A stretch of DNA of 64,000 bases, taken from positions 1-64,000 of the forward strand of contig JADYXW010000041.1 of assembly GCA_020853975.1 (NCBI GenBank), given 5' to 3'. This stretch comes from Phycisphaerales bacterium. GTDB taxonomy: Bacteria > Planctomycetota > Phycisphaerae > Phycisphaerales > UBA1924. Under the pieces are notes generated by a model. The model saw nothing but the letters and a program-made list of their open reading frames with translations, made no database searches and was not told where the DNA came from. Position numbers and translations under genes: made by a program. Positions 9,525 through 18,723 of this stretch are shown here, piece by piece (position 1 is the stretch's first letter; the number at the start of each line of letters is the position of its first letter).

Positions 9525-10460
9525 GTGCGCGGCCGGATGTCGCCGGGTTCGGGCGGGAGACTTCCAGGAACAGTACGCTTGCGCCAACAACCAGTTCCGT
9601 CTGCGATCGTGGTCGTGGCGGCTGCCTCCGGCGCTTTGGCTGCGCCCTCATTCGGCGGGGTCGATCCAACGCGCCACGCCACACCCACGCTGATCGCGGA
9701 AACCCGTAGCCTGGTTCCCGGACAGAATGCGATGCTCGCGGTTCAGTTCGAGATTGAGCCGCGGTGGCACCTGTACTGGCCGGGCCGTAACGACAGCGGC
9801 TTCGCGCCCAAGATCACGCTCAAGGGTCCGGAGGGGTACGAGTTCGGCGAGCCCCTGTGGCCCGCGCCGAAGCGACACGTCCAGGCCGGTGGCATCCTCG
9901 ATCACGTCTTCGAAGGGCGCCTCACGGTCCTCATCCCGCTCTCGGTTCCCAAGGGCGCGTCGGGCGAGGCCAAGTTTGAGGCGGACCTCTCCTGGCTGGC
10001 GTGCGAACGCGTGTGCGTGGCGGAGTCGGCGAGGGTGAACCTGACTCTGAAGATCGCGGCCGATGGCGAGAAACCTCTCGACGCGGCGGGCCGCGGGCTG
10101 ATCATCGCGGCCCGGGCGGCGGTTCCCAAGCCGATCGACGAGGCGAAACCGAAGGTTGTAGCCGCGGTCCACGCGGGCTCGCTCATCGTCGAGGCGCCCG
10201 GCGCCACGCGCATCGAGTTCTACCCATTCGAAGATTGCGTGGAGATTCCCGACCTCTTGGGTCGAGGGTCTGCCAAGGCCGCGAGGCTGGCTCTGCCCTT
10301 GGGCCGCGGGGAAGGTGAGGTCCGGGGTGTGGTGTCCGTGACCATGCCCGGTGCCGCGGGCGCTCCCGCCACGGCTGCGTCCTACAGCGTTGACCTGCCG
10401 GCGAAAGCCAAGGAACCCGAGCCGCCAAGGCCCGCCACGAATGCGGGCGGCACAAAGTGA
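9525..10460 (+). CDS. DsbD N-terminal (alpha)-domain-like secreted protein
   Basis: Signal peptide; PRWHLYWPGRNDSGFAPKI and DLSWLACERVCVAES resemble DsbD/ScsB N-terminal domains; no TM beta domain. Confidence 0.72.
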   Translation: MRGRMSPGSGGRLPGTVRLRQQPVPSAIVVVAAASGALAAPSFGGVDPTRHATPTLIAETRSLVPGQNAMLAVQFEIEPRWHLYWPGRNDSGFAPKITLKGPEGYEFGEPLWPAPKRHVQAGGILDHVFEGRLTVLIPLSVPKGASGEAKFEADLSWLACERVCVAESARVNLTLKIAADGEKPLDAAGRGLIIAARAAVPKPIDEAKPKVVAAVHAGSLIVEAPGATRIEFYPFEDCVEIPDLLGRGSAKAARLALPLGRGEGEVRGVVSVTMPGAAGAPATAASYSVDLPAKAKEPEPPRPATNAGGTK

Positions 10461-10523
10461 TGCGTGCGCCGGGGCGTGTGTCCCGGCGAAGGATCGAAGC
10501 GCCGAGGTACTGTGAAAGGAGTC

Positions 10524-11276
10524 ATGAGCATGAAGAACGTGAAACTTTTGAGTCTGTTCGCCGCGAGCACTGCGGCTCTCGCGATCGCGACGGGTGCGTC
10601 GGCCCAGAACACCAAGCCCGAGAAGCCGGCCAAGGAAGCCCCCGCCACCCAGCCGGAGAAGGACCACGGCAAGGACGAGAAGGGCGCCAAGGGTGACAAG
10701 GGCGAGAAGGCCCCGAAGGCAACCGCGGGTGTCGAGCCCGGGCAGCCCGCCCCCGCGTTCACGCTGAAGGACACCGAGGGCAAGGAGACCACGCTCGCCG
10801 AGCACATCAAGGCCGGCAAGATCGTCGTTCTCCAGTGGTTCAACCCCGAGTGCCCCTTCGTTGCGAAGCACTACAAGGAGACTAAGACCTTCAACGATCT
10901 CGCCACGACCTACGCCCCAAAGGGCGTGGTGTTCCTCGCGATCAATAGCGGCGCGCCCGGCGATCAGGGCGCGGGCGCGCGGGCCAACACCGAGGCGAAG
11001 AAGAACTGGGCCATTCCCTATCCCGTGCTTCTCGATGAGGCCGGCGCGGTCGGCCGCGCCTATGGCGCCAAGAACACCCCCACCATGGTCGTCATCGGCA
11101 AGGAAGGAAACGTCGCCTACTTCGGCGCCATCGACGACGACTCCGGGGCCGCCAAGCCCGGCAAGACCAACTACGTCGCCAAGGCCCTCGACGAGCTCCT
11201 CGCGGGCAGCAACGTGACCACGCCCAAAACCAAGCCCTACGGCTGCGCCGTCAAGTACGGCAAGAGCAAGGGCTGA
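10524..11276 (+). CDS. redoxin / thioredoxin-fold secreted protein (AhpC-TSA type)
   Basis: Signal peptide, Lys/Glu/Pro-rich linker, GQPAPAFTLKDTEGKETTLAEH...VLQWFNPECPFVAKHYKE; SD AAAGGAG before MSMKNV. Confidence 0.85.
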   Translation: MSMKNVKLLSLFAASTAALAIATGASAQNTKPEKPAKEAPATQPEKDHGKDEKGAKGDKGEKAPKATAGVEPGQPAPAFTLKDTEGKETTLAEHIKAGKIVVLQWFNPECPFVAKHYKETKTFNDLATTYAPKGVVFLAINSGAPGDQGAGARANTEAKKNWAIPYPVLLDEAGAVGRAYGAKNTPTMVVIGKEGNVAYFGAIDDDSGAAKPGKTNYVAKALDELLAGSNVTTPKTKPYGCAVKYGKSKG

Positions 11277-11301
11277 TCGACCTGCGTTCCGAAACTTCCG
11301 G

Positions 11302-11340
11302 GGCCCCGGCTGTCATGCGCAGCCGGGGCCTCTTTGTTTC
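11302..11340 (+). terminator. Rho-independent terminator after redoxin gene
   Basis: Perfect 11-bp stem GGCCCCGGCTG / CAGCCGGGGCC, 7-nt loop, then TCTTTGTTTC. Confidence 0.85.
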
Positions 11341-11388
11341 TAGACCGCCGTCCGATCATCAGCACCAGCGGGGACGTAGGATCACCCG

Positions 11389-13581
11389 ATGAACAGTCTG
11401 ATGGCTTTTCTCGACGCGCTCCCCAACCTGCTGCTGGTCATCCTGGGCTTCGGGGCGGTTGTGTTCATCCACGAGCTTGGGCACTTCGTCGCTGCCCGCT
11501 GGGCGGGAATCCGGGTGCTTGCGTTCGCGATCGGCTTTGGGCCCGCGATCGCCTCGTTCCGAAGGGGCTGGGGCGTGCGCTTCGGCAGCAGCGAGAACGA
11601 CTACGAGCAGGCGAAGCTCGATTCAGTTCTCGCGGCGGGGGAGAAGCGGGAGAACGCCCGTGTCCGGCTCGCACGATCCAGCCCGACCGAGTACCGCCTC
11701 AACCTGCTGCCGCTCGGTGGGTACGTCAAGATGCTCGGCCAGGTGGATGGCGATCCGAGCCAGGTCAGCGACGCGGGGGACAGCTACCAGAACTGCCGCC
11801 CGGTGAAGCGGATGGTCGTGATCTCCGCGGGCGTCATCGCGAACATCATCTCCGCGGCGCTTCTGTTCATCCTCATCTACACTGTGGGGAAGCCCGAACT
11901 GCCGCCGGTGATCGGCATGGTCGCCGACGGCTACCCGGCTTCCGTCGCCCAAGTCCGCACAGAGGACGGCACCGCGATCGAGGGTGGCCTGCAGCCGGGG
12001 GACCGGGTGCTCGCCATCGACGGCGAACGCCCCAAGAAGTTCGACGAGATCGTGCTGACGGTCGCCATGGCCAAGAAGGGCACACCCCTCACCTTCACCG
12101 TGGAACGCCCGGGCGCCGGCGTGCTGGTCGCGAAGGTCACCCCCGACGTCAACCGGGCCACCGGGTTGCTGGATATCGGGATCGACAAGCCATCATCCGG
12201 CACTCTTGTCCGCCCGAAGAACGCGGAGCAGGAGAGCCACCTTCGAGAGGTCTTCGCGAAGATCGGGCTCGAGGGGCTGGACCCTGGGATGACGCTCATC
12301 TCGCTCGATGGGGCTGCCGCTTCCTCGGCCCAGGACCTGGTCCGCGCTGTGGCGGCGGGAAGCGGCCATCCACTCATCGCGACATTTAGAGGCGAGAACG
12401 GCACCAAGGACGTGACCATCCGCCCTCGCGCCGTGCTCCAGGCGGATTGGCTGCCGCGGGGCGGGACGTCGGTCATCCCGGTGACGCACCTGCTCGGACT
12501 TGCCCCGGTCATGAAGGTGGGCGACGCGGCTGACGCGGCATCGAAGGGCCTGGCCGACGGTGACATCTTCGCGCTGCTGGGCACTTCGGAGTTCCCAAGC
12601 GTCTCCCAGGGCATGGTGGAGATCCAGAGCCGCAAGGGCTCGACCATCCGCGTGGTTGTGCTCCGCAAGAGCGAGGACGGGTCGTTCCGCGAGGTGGATC
12701 TCGGCGAGGTGGCGGTCAACGGGAGGGGTCAGATCGGCTTTGGCAGCACGGACACCGCGAGCGAGCTTGCGATGCTCTCCATGCCTCCCCCCACGCTTCG
12801 CGCCGCACGGGGTGGCGACAACGGCGAGTTTGCCCCGGCGGCCACAACCCTCGTGCGCGTGCCCGGCTCCACTCTCGTCAGCATCGGGGGCCGGCCGGTC
12901 GGGAACTTCACGGAGATTCGAGAGGCGCTGAAGCTCGCGACATCGCAGGCTCACGCCGCGGGGTCGGGCCGGGCCTACGAAGCCGTGCAGCAGGGCACCG
13001 TACGTGTTCGGGTCGTGATGCGTCGGCCGGTAAAGGGTGTTCCGGACTCGAGCTCGCCCGAGGAGGAGATGACCTGGTCGCTCACGCCCGACGACGTGCG
13101 GGCGCTGCACCGACTTGGGTGGGAAGACCCGCTGGTCGCAACTGGCGTTTTCGAGCCGGAAGAGTTCGTGCTGAAGGCCGACGGCATCGTGGACGCCGTC
13201 TGGCTTGGAGTGCAGGACACGCATCGTGTCATGCTCAATGTCTACATGACCTTCGTGAGGCTGACCGAGGGCACCGTCAAGATCGAGCACCTCAAGGGCC
13301 CCGTGGGGATTGCCCACGTCGGCACGATGTTCGCGTCCCGCGGGCTCATGTCGCTGCTTTTCTTCCTCGCGCTCATCAGCGTCAACCTCGCGGTCGTCAA
13401 CTTCCTGCCGATCCCGTTCGTTGACGGCGGGCAGTTCCTGTTCCTGGTGTACGAGCAGCTCCGGGGGCGGCCGCCCTCGATCGCGTTCCAGAATATCGCG
13501 ACCATGGCGGGCCTGGCCCTCATCGTCTCGGTGTTCCTGGTCGTCACGTTCAATGACATCCGCGCCCTCTTCGGCCTCTAG
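11389..13581 (+). CDS. RseP-like site-2 protease with PDZ domains (extended)
   Basis: HELGHFVAARWAGIRVLAFAIGFGP, GGYVKMLGQ, PDZ-like LQPGDRVLAIDGE, NFLPIPFVDGGQ near C-terminus; 730 aa. Confidence 0.9.
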   Translation: MNSLMAFLDALPNLLLVILGFGAVVFIHELGHFVAARWAGIRVLAFAIGFGPAIASFRRGWGVRFGSSENDYEQAKLDSVLAAGEKRENARVRLARSSPTEYRLNLLPLGGYVKMLGQVDGDPSQVSDAGDSYQNCRPVKRMVVISAGVIANIISAALLFILIYTVGKPELPPVIGMVADGYPASVAQVRTEDGTAIEGGLQPGDRVLAIDGERPKKFDEIVLTVAMAKKGTPLTFTVERPGAGVLVAKVTPDVNRATGLLDIGIDKPSSGTLVRPKNAEQESHLREVFAKIGLEGLDPGMTLISLDGAAASSAQDLVRAVAAGSGHPLIATFRGENGTKDVTIRPRAVLQADWLPRGGTSVIPVTHLLGLAPVMKVGDAADAASKGLADGDIFALLGTSEFPSVSQGMVEIQSRKGSTIRVVVLRKSEDGSFREVDLGEVAVNGRGQIGFGSTDTASELAMLSMPPPTLRAARGGDNGEFAPAATTLVRVPGSTLVSIGGRPVGNFTEIREALKLATSQAHAAGSGRAYEAVQQGTVRVRVVMRRPVKGVPDSSSPEEEMTWSLTPDDVRALHRLGWEDPLVATGVFEPEEFVLKADGIVDAVWLGVQDTHRVMLNVYMTFVRLTEGTVKIEHLKGPVGIAHVGTMFASRGLMSLLFFLALISVNLAVVNFLPIPFVDGGQFLFLVYEQLRGRPPSIAFQNIATMAGLALIVSVFLVVTFNDIRALFGL

Positions 13582-13602
13582 GGCCAGGGAGACATCGACG
13601 AC

Positions 13603-14556
13603 GTGGTTGGGCTGGCCGGACTGCTTCTGGTGGGGCTTCTGGTGGGCGTGGGGTTGCTCATCGCGTACACCGCGTGGGTGCTCTCGCACCCGCCCCGCCG
13701 CACCTATGCAACGGCGCTCGCATCCGGGCGGCCCGGCGACCCTGGAGAGCTCACGCCCCCACTGGCGTTCGCGGACGTTCAGTTCGCGTCGGGCGGGCAC
13801 CGCTATGGCGCCTGGGACGTCGAGGGTGGAGACCCGGCCGGGCCTCTGCTCGTGCTGGTTCATGGTTGGGGCGACTCCCGAATCGGATCGCTCTCTCGAA
13901 TCGAGGCACTGGCGCCGGCTGTCTCCCGGCTCATCGCCCTGGACCTTCCGGGCCACGGCGACTCGCCCGGCGCCTCGGCGCAAGGCGCAACCGAGGCCGG
14001 CATCGTGCTCGACCTGCTGGCGGAAATCACGCACCTCTCCCGAGGCGTCAGCTCGGCGGAACCTCGCCCGGTCGGGCTCTTCGGATGGTCGATGGGCGCC
14101 GGGGTCGCTCTTCATGCGGCGGTCGAGTCGGCGGCGCGTGGTCTCACCGTGCACGGGGTGGTAGCGGAAGCGCCGTACCGGCTCCCCGAAACCCCGGCGA
14201 AACGGATGCTCATCTCCTGGGGTCTTCCCTGGCGAATAAACCTCCGCGCCGCCCTCTGGCTCCTGGGCACCGTGCAGGGCGTCGGTGCCGCGTGGATGGG
14301 GTTCGACCGTCGAGCGATGGCCGCTCGCCTGCCCTGCCCGCTGCTGGTCCTGCACGGCGAGATCGACACCATCTCCCCGCCCGCGGACGGCGCTTCGATC
14401 TGCGAAGCAGGACACGGACGGCTCGTGGTGGTCCCCGGCGCGGGGCACTATGGGCTATGGACTACGCCTGCACACCGAGAGGCGGCGCGGGTTGCGGTGC
14501 TGGAGTTCATCTCTCGCGTGGGGGAGAAGCCGCTGGGCTCCGCCTCCGGCGGCTGA
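13603..14556 (+). CDS. alpha/beta hydrolase
   Basis: VLVHGWGDSR, LDLPGHGDS, nucleophile elbow GWSMGAG, LHGEIDTISP, GAGHYG. Confidence 0.85.
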   Translation: MVGLAGLLLVGLLVGVGLLIAYTAWVLSHPPRRTYATALASGRPGDPGELTPPLAFADVQFASGGHRYGAWDVEGGDPAGPLLVLVHGWGDSRIGSLSRIEALAPAVSRLIALDLPGHGDSPGASAQGATEAGIVLDLLAEITHLSRGVSSAEPRPVGLFGWSMGAGVALHAAVESAARGLTVHGVVAEAPYRLPETPAKRMLISWGLPWRINLRAALWLLGTVQGVGAAWMGFDRRAMAARLPCPLLVLHGEIDTISPPADGASICEAGHGRLVVVPGAGHYGLWTTPAHREAARVAVLEFISRVGEKPLGSASGG

Positions 14557-14572
14557 GGTCGTACGATGGGGC

Positions 14573-15589
14573 ATGGACGGCAGCCCGCCCGAACTCATGC
14601 ATTCTCGCCCCTCGCCACCCGTCGACAATGTGATGGTCGCCCAGCGTGCCGCGGAGTTCACCAAGCGCTCGATCAAGAAAGAGGCAAAGGTCTCCGGCCT
14701 CCTCATGGCGTTATCGATGCTCGACCTGACGACGCTGGAGGGTAAGGACTCGGTCGAGAAGGTCCGCGGGCTCTGCCGAAAGGCTGCCAGACCCTGGGAC
14801 CGGGATCAGGATGTGCTCGGCTACGGCGTGGGCCCGGTGGCGGCGGTGTGCGTGTACCCCTCGCTCGTGGCGACCTGCGCCGAGGCGCTGGGCCCCGCGC
14901 GGCGGGTGAAGATCGCCTCGGTCGCCACTGGCTTCCCGAGCGGCCAGTTTCCGCTGGATGTCCGGCTCGACGACACGCGCCGCGCGGTCGCGGACGGCGC
15001 GGACGAGATCGACATGGTGATCAACCGCGGCGCGTTTCTGGCGGGCCGGCACGATGAAGTCGCGGAAGAAATCCGCGAGGTGAAGCGGGCCTGCCGGCGC
15101 AGGGACGGCTCGTTCGCCCACCTCAAGGTGATTCTGGAGACGGGCGAGCTCGAGACGCTCGACCTGGTGCGCCGTGCGAGCGACCTGGCGATCCGTGCCA
15201 TGGCCGACGTGGATTTCGAGGCTGGGATCGAGGCGCCAGGGACGCCCGACTTCATCAAGACCAGCACCGGCAAGGTGCAGCCCGCCGCGACGATGCCCGT
15301 GACGCTCGTGATGCTCGAGGCCATCCGCGACTGGCACGCCGCGACCGGCCGCGTTGTCGGCATGAAGCCCGCGGGCGGGATCCGAACCGCCAAGCAGGCC
15401 CTCCATTACCTCGTGATGGTCAACGAGACCCTCGGCCCCGTTCGCGTCGAGGGCTTCGACGGATGCCCGTGGCTGACCCAAGACTACTTCCGCTTCGGCG
15501 CCAGCACGCTCTGCAACGACATTCTGCGGCAGCTCGCGTGGCTCAAGTCCGGCCGCTACCAGGCGGGGTACGACTTTTCGGAGGCGTGA
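14573..15589 (+). CDS. deoC: deoxyribose-phosphate aldolase
   Basis: VCVYPSLV, VATGFPSGQ, EIDMVINRGAFLAG, LKVILETGEL, FIKTSTGK, KPAGGIRT are DeoC motifs. Confidence 0.95.
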   Translation: MDGSPPELMHSRPSPPVDNVMVAQRAAEFTKRSIKKEAKVSGLLMALSMLDLTTLEGKDSVEKVRGLCRKAARPWDRDQDVLGYGVGPVAAVCVYPSLVATCAEALGPARRVKIASVATGFPSGQFPLDVRLDDTRRAVADGADEIDMVINRGAFLAGRHDEVAEEIREVKRACRRRDGSFAHLKVILETGELETLDLVRRASDLAIRAMADVDFEAGIEAPGTPDFIKTSTGKVQPAATMPVTLVMLEAIRDWHAATGRVVGMKPAGGIRTAKQALHYLVMVNETLGPVRVEGFDGCPWLTQDYFRFGASTLCNDILRQLAWLKSGRYQAGYDFSEA

Positions 15590-15592
15590 ACC

Positions 15593-16252
15593 GTGCGCCG
15601 GCTCGCACGACTCTGGCCATCCGCTGCGGTCGGGGTGCTACTCACGCTCCTCACCTCGTGGGCGGCGGCTGCCTTCGGACAGTTCAATGACGGCAATCTC
15701 GTCGCGACCTACGAGTCGCGGAACTCAGCCCCGCCGGCGTGGCTGACACCGGAGGGCTGGGACACGCGGTCATGGCACGCGACCTGGGGGCCGGGCATCA
15801 GGTCGGACCTCATCAGCGAACAGGTGTGGATGGGGTCGAGCCTCGCACTCACCTCGGATGGCCGGAGGCAGTGGACCGTGACGCATGTGCGAGTCGGGTA
15901 CCCGATGTACGCGATGCGCTGGCTCGACTACGCCTCGCACCTGCCCGAGGAGGGGGCCGGCCCGCTGCGCCGGGCGTGGATCATGGGTATCGACATCGAG
16001 GGCTCGATGTCCAGGCTGTTTGGGCCCCGGCGGGTCGACCGAAGGCTGCCGGTTCGGCCCATCGCACTCGGGTTTGCGGTGAACAGCCTGCTCTACGCGG
16101 TGCTCGCCTGGGGCCTCTGGAGTGGCGCCCGGGCGGTGCGCAGCGCGGTCCGCCGCCGCCACGGACTCTGCGAGCGCTGCGGGTACCCGCGGCCCGTGCC
16201 CGGCGCCGAACGCGGACCCACCCCGGCGCGGTGCCCGGAGTGCGGCGCCTAG
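15593..16252 (+). CDS. hypothetical membrane protein with C-terminal zinc-ribbon-like Cys motif
   Basis: N- and C-terminal TM segments; CERCGYPRPVPGAERGPTPARCPECGA at C-terminus. Confidence 0.65.
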   Translation: MRRLARLWPSAAVGVLLTLLTSWAAAAFGQFNDGNLVATYESRNSAPPAWLTPEGWDTRSWHATWGPGIRSDLISEQVWMGSSLALTSDGRRQWTVTHVRVGYPMYAMRWLDYASHLPEEGAGPLRRAWIMGIDIEGSMSRLFGPRRVDRRLPVRPIALGFAVNSLLYAVLAWGLWSGARAVRSAVRRRHGLCERCGYPRPVPGAERGPTPARCPECGA

Positions 16253-16272
16253 CCCGCCCATACACTGAGCCC

Positions 16273-17805
16273 ATGGGAACCAACGGCCGCCACCCCGCCT
16301 CAACGGTCGATTCAGCCGCGCCGGCTCGTGGCGTTGCCGCCGCCCGAACCGGGGGCCGGTGGGACTATGCCCCGGCCCCAGAGACCGTAAAGGTCCAGAT
16401 CAAACCAGCGTACGGCCACTACATCGGCGGCAAGTGGACACGCCCCGGAGCCAGCGCGTTTGCAACCATCAACCCGGCGACCGAGCAGCCCCTGGCGAAC
16501 ATTACACAGGGGTCTGAGAGGGACGTTGACCAGGCGGTGCAGGCGGCGGCGCGAGCCCTGCCCTCGTGGAGCGGGCTGCCCGCCCGCGAGCGAGCCAAGT
16601 TCCTGTTCCGCGTCTCCAGGCGTCTGCAGGAGCGTGCCCGCGAGTTCGCGGTGCTCGAGACCATGGACAGCGGCAAGCCGATCAAGGAGAGCCGCGACGT
16701 TGATGTGCCGCTGGCGGCGGCGCACTTCTTCTATCACGCGGGATGGGCGGACAAGCTCGCCTACGCCTTTGCGGGGCGCACGCCACGGCCTGTGGGAGTC
16801 TGCGGGCAGGTCATCCCCTGGAACTTCCCACTCCTCATGGCGGCGTGGAAGCTCGCACCCGCCCTCGCGTGCGGCAACACATGCGTGCTCAAGCCGGCGG
16901 AGACCACCCCGCTCACGGCGCTCAGGCTCGCGGAGGTCTTCGAAGAGTGCGGCGTGCCCGGGGGAGTGCTCAACGTTGTGACGGGCGATGGGCGCACGGG
17001 CGCCGCCATCGTGGGCCACCCGCATGTAGACAAGGTCGCCTTCACGGGATCGACGGAGGTGGGCAAGAAGATCGCCTCGGCGGTCGCGGCCCGCGGAGCG
17101 AAGCTGTCGCTCGAACTGGGCGGAAAGTCGCCCCACATCATCTTCGAGGACGCCAGCCTCGACCAGGCGGTCGAAGGGGTGATCGCCGGAATCTACTTCA
17201 ACCAGGGCGAGGTGTGCTGCGCCGGCTCGCGGCTGTTCGTACAGGAGAGCATCCTCCCCGAGGTGATCGCAAGGCTGGAGCGGCGTCTGGCGTCGCTCCG
17301 CGTGGGGGACCCTCTGGACAAGAACACGGACGTGGGCGCGATCAACAGCCGCGAGCAGCTCGACCGGGTGAACCGCTACGTGTCGCTCGGCCGCGAGGAG
17401 GGCGCGACGTACCACGAGGTGGCAAGCGGCGAGCTTCCCAGCCACGGCCTCTTCTGCCGCCCCTGCTTCTTCAGCAACGTCCAGCCGAGCCACACGATCG
17501 CGCGGGAGGAAATCTTCGGCCCGGTGCTGAGCGTGATGAGCTTCCGCACGCCGGAAGAGGCGGTGGCGCGTGCGAACAACAGCCCCTACGGCCTGGCGGC
17601 GGGCATATGGACGGACAAGGGTTCCAAGATCTTCGACATCGCCGGAAAGCTGAGGGCCGGCGTCGTCTGGTGCAACACCTACAACAAGTTCGACCCTGCC
17701 AGTCCCTTCGGCGGATACAAGGAGAGCGGATTCGGCCGCGAGGGCGGGCTGCAGGGACTGCGGGCGTATGTGACGCTGGAGGCCCCCTCAAGCCGAGCAC
17801 GCTAG
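16273..17805 (+). CDS. aldehyde dehydrogenase family protein (full length)
   Basis: PWNFPLLMAAWKLAPALACGNTCVLKPAE, FTGSTEVGKKIA, LELGGKSPHI, NQGEVCCAGSR (catalytic Cys region), GGYKESGFGREGG. Confidence 0.95.
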   Translation: MGTNGRHPASTVDSAAPARGVAAARTGGRWDYAPAPETVKVQIKPAYGHYIGGKWTRPGASAFATINPATEQPLANITQGSERDVDQAVQAAARALPSWSGLPARERAKFLFRVSRRLQERAREFAVLETMDSGKPIKESRDVDVPLAAAHFFYHAGWADKLAYAFAGRTPRPVGVCGQVIPWNFPLLMAAWKLAPALACGNTCVLKPAETTPLTALRLAEVFEECGVPGGVLNVVTGDGRTGAAIVGHPHVDKVAFTGSTEVGKKIASAVAARGAKLSLELGGKSPHIIFEDASLDQAVEGVIAGIYFNQGEVCCAGSRLFVQESILPEVIARLERRLASLRVGDPLDKNTDVGAINSREQLDRVNRYVSLGREEGATYHEVASGELPSHGLFCRPCFFSNVQPSHTIAREEIFGPVLSVMSFRTPEEAVARANNSPYGLAAGIWTDKGSKIFDIAGKLRAGVVWCNTYNKFDPASPFGGYKESGFGREGGLQGLRAYVTLEAPSSRAR

Positions 17806-17846
17806 CCGGTGGTGAAAGAGACGAAGCGCCGAACGCCGGAGATCCC

Positions 17847-18716
17847 ATGCCCGAGAGAATCGACGTGCTGAAGACCTACAAGCTGTTCATCGACGGCAAG
17901 TTCCCGCGTTCCGAGAGCGGGCGGTCGATCGAAGTGAGGGACCGCGGGGGGGGCGTGGCGGCGCACGCGTCTCGCGCCTCCCGCAAGGACCTGCGCGAAG
18001 CAGTGGAAGCCGCGCGCCGGGCGCTGGGCGGCTGGTCAGGCTCTTCGGCGCTCCTGCGGGGCCAGATCCTGTACAGGGCTGCCGAGATGATGGAAGGCAA
18101 GCGGGCCGAGCTCGCGGGCGCCATCGTCGCGTCGCGCGGGGCCAACGGCGTCAAGCAGGCGCAGGCGGAGGTCGCCCTCGCGGTGGACCGGATGGTGCAC
18201 TACGCGGGCTGGGCGGACAAGTTCTCGCAGGTCCTCGGCTGCCACAACGCGGTCTCGGGCCCATACTACAACTTCACCTTCGCGGAGCCCACCGGAGTCG
18301 TCTGCGTCGTGTGCCCACCATCTCCCCCGCTGCTCTCTCTTGTCTCCCTGCTCGCGCCCGTGCTGTGTTCGGGCAACACCGCGGTCGTGATCGCCGACGC
18401 GGCGGACCCGCTCCCCGCCGCGGTGCTCGGCGAGGTCATCGCCACCAGCGACTTCCCCGCGGGGGTCTGCAACATCCTCACGGGCGACCCCGGGGAACTC
18501 GTGCCGTTTGTGGCTTCTCACAGGGATATCGACGGTGTGCATGCCGCGGAGGTTTCGCCCGAGCTTGCGGCGGCCCTCCGCGTTGGCATCGCTGAGAACA
18601 TCAAGCGCACGGTCGTCCATGGTGAGGTGGACTGGAAGTCCGCCGCGTGCGAGTCCCCGTGGTGGATCGAGCCATTCCTCGAGATGAAAACGGTCTGGCA
18701 CCCCGCTTCAGCCTAA
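17847..18716 (+). CDS. truncated aldehyde dehydrogenase-like protein
   Basis: KLFIDGKFPRSESGR...VHYAGWADKFSQVLG...EPTGVVCVVCPPSPPLLSLVSLLAPVLCSGNTAVV aligns to the ALDH N-terminal half; ends at 289 aa with no catalytic half. Confidence 0.82.
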   Translation: MPERIDVLKTYKLFIDGKFPRSESGRSIEVRDRGGGVAAHASRASRKDLREAVEAARRALGGWSGSSALLRGQILYRAAEMMEGKRAELAGAIVASRGANGVKQAQAEVALAVDRMVHYAGWADKFSQVLGCHNAVSGPYYNFTFAEPTGVVCVVCPPSPPLLSLVSLLAPVLCSGNTAVVIADAADPLPAAVLGEVIATSDFPAGVCNILTGDPGELVPFVASHRDIDGVHAAEVSPELAAALRVGIAENIKRTVVHGEVDWKSAACESPWWIEPFLEMKTVWHPASA

Positions 18717-18723
18717 CGCCCGC

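Noticed and set aside
9648-10871. 407-aa antisense ORF
   Set aside because: Antisense to the DsbD-like and redoxin genes, which have signal peptides and family motifs
12193-14448. 751-aa antisense ORF overlapping the RseP-like and hydrolase genes
   Set aside because: Low-complexity Arg/His/Glu/Gly-rich shadow of high-GC coding sequence; the opposite strand encodes clear RseP-like and alpha/beta-hydrolase motifs
16743-17846. N-terminal extension of the short ALDH ORF (657 aa in the track)
   Set aside because: The extension is the out-of-frame shadow of the full-length ALDH; ALDH homology begins at MPERIDVLKTYKLFIDGKF (17847)
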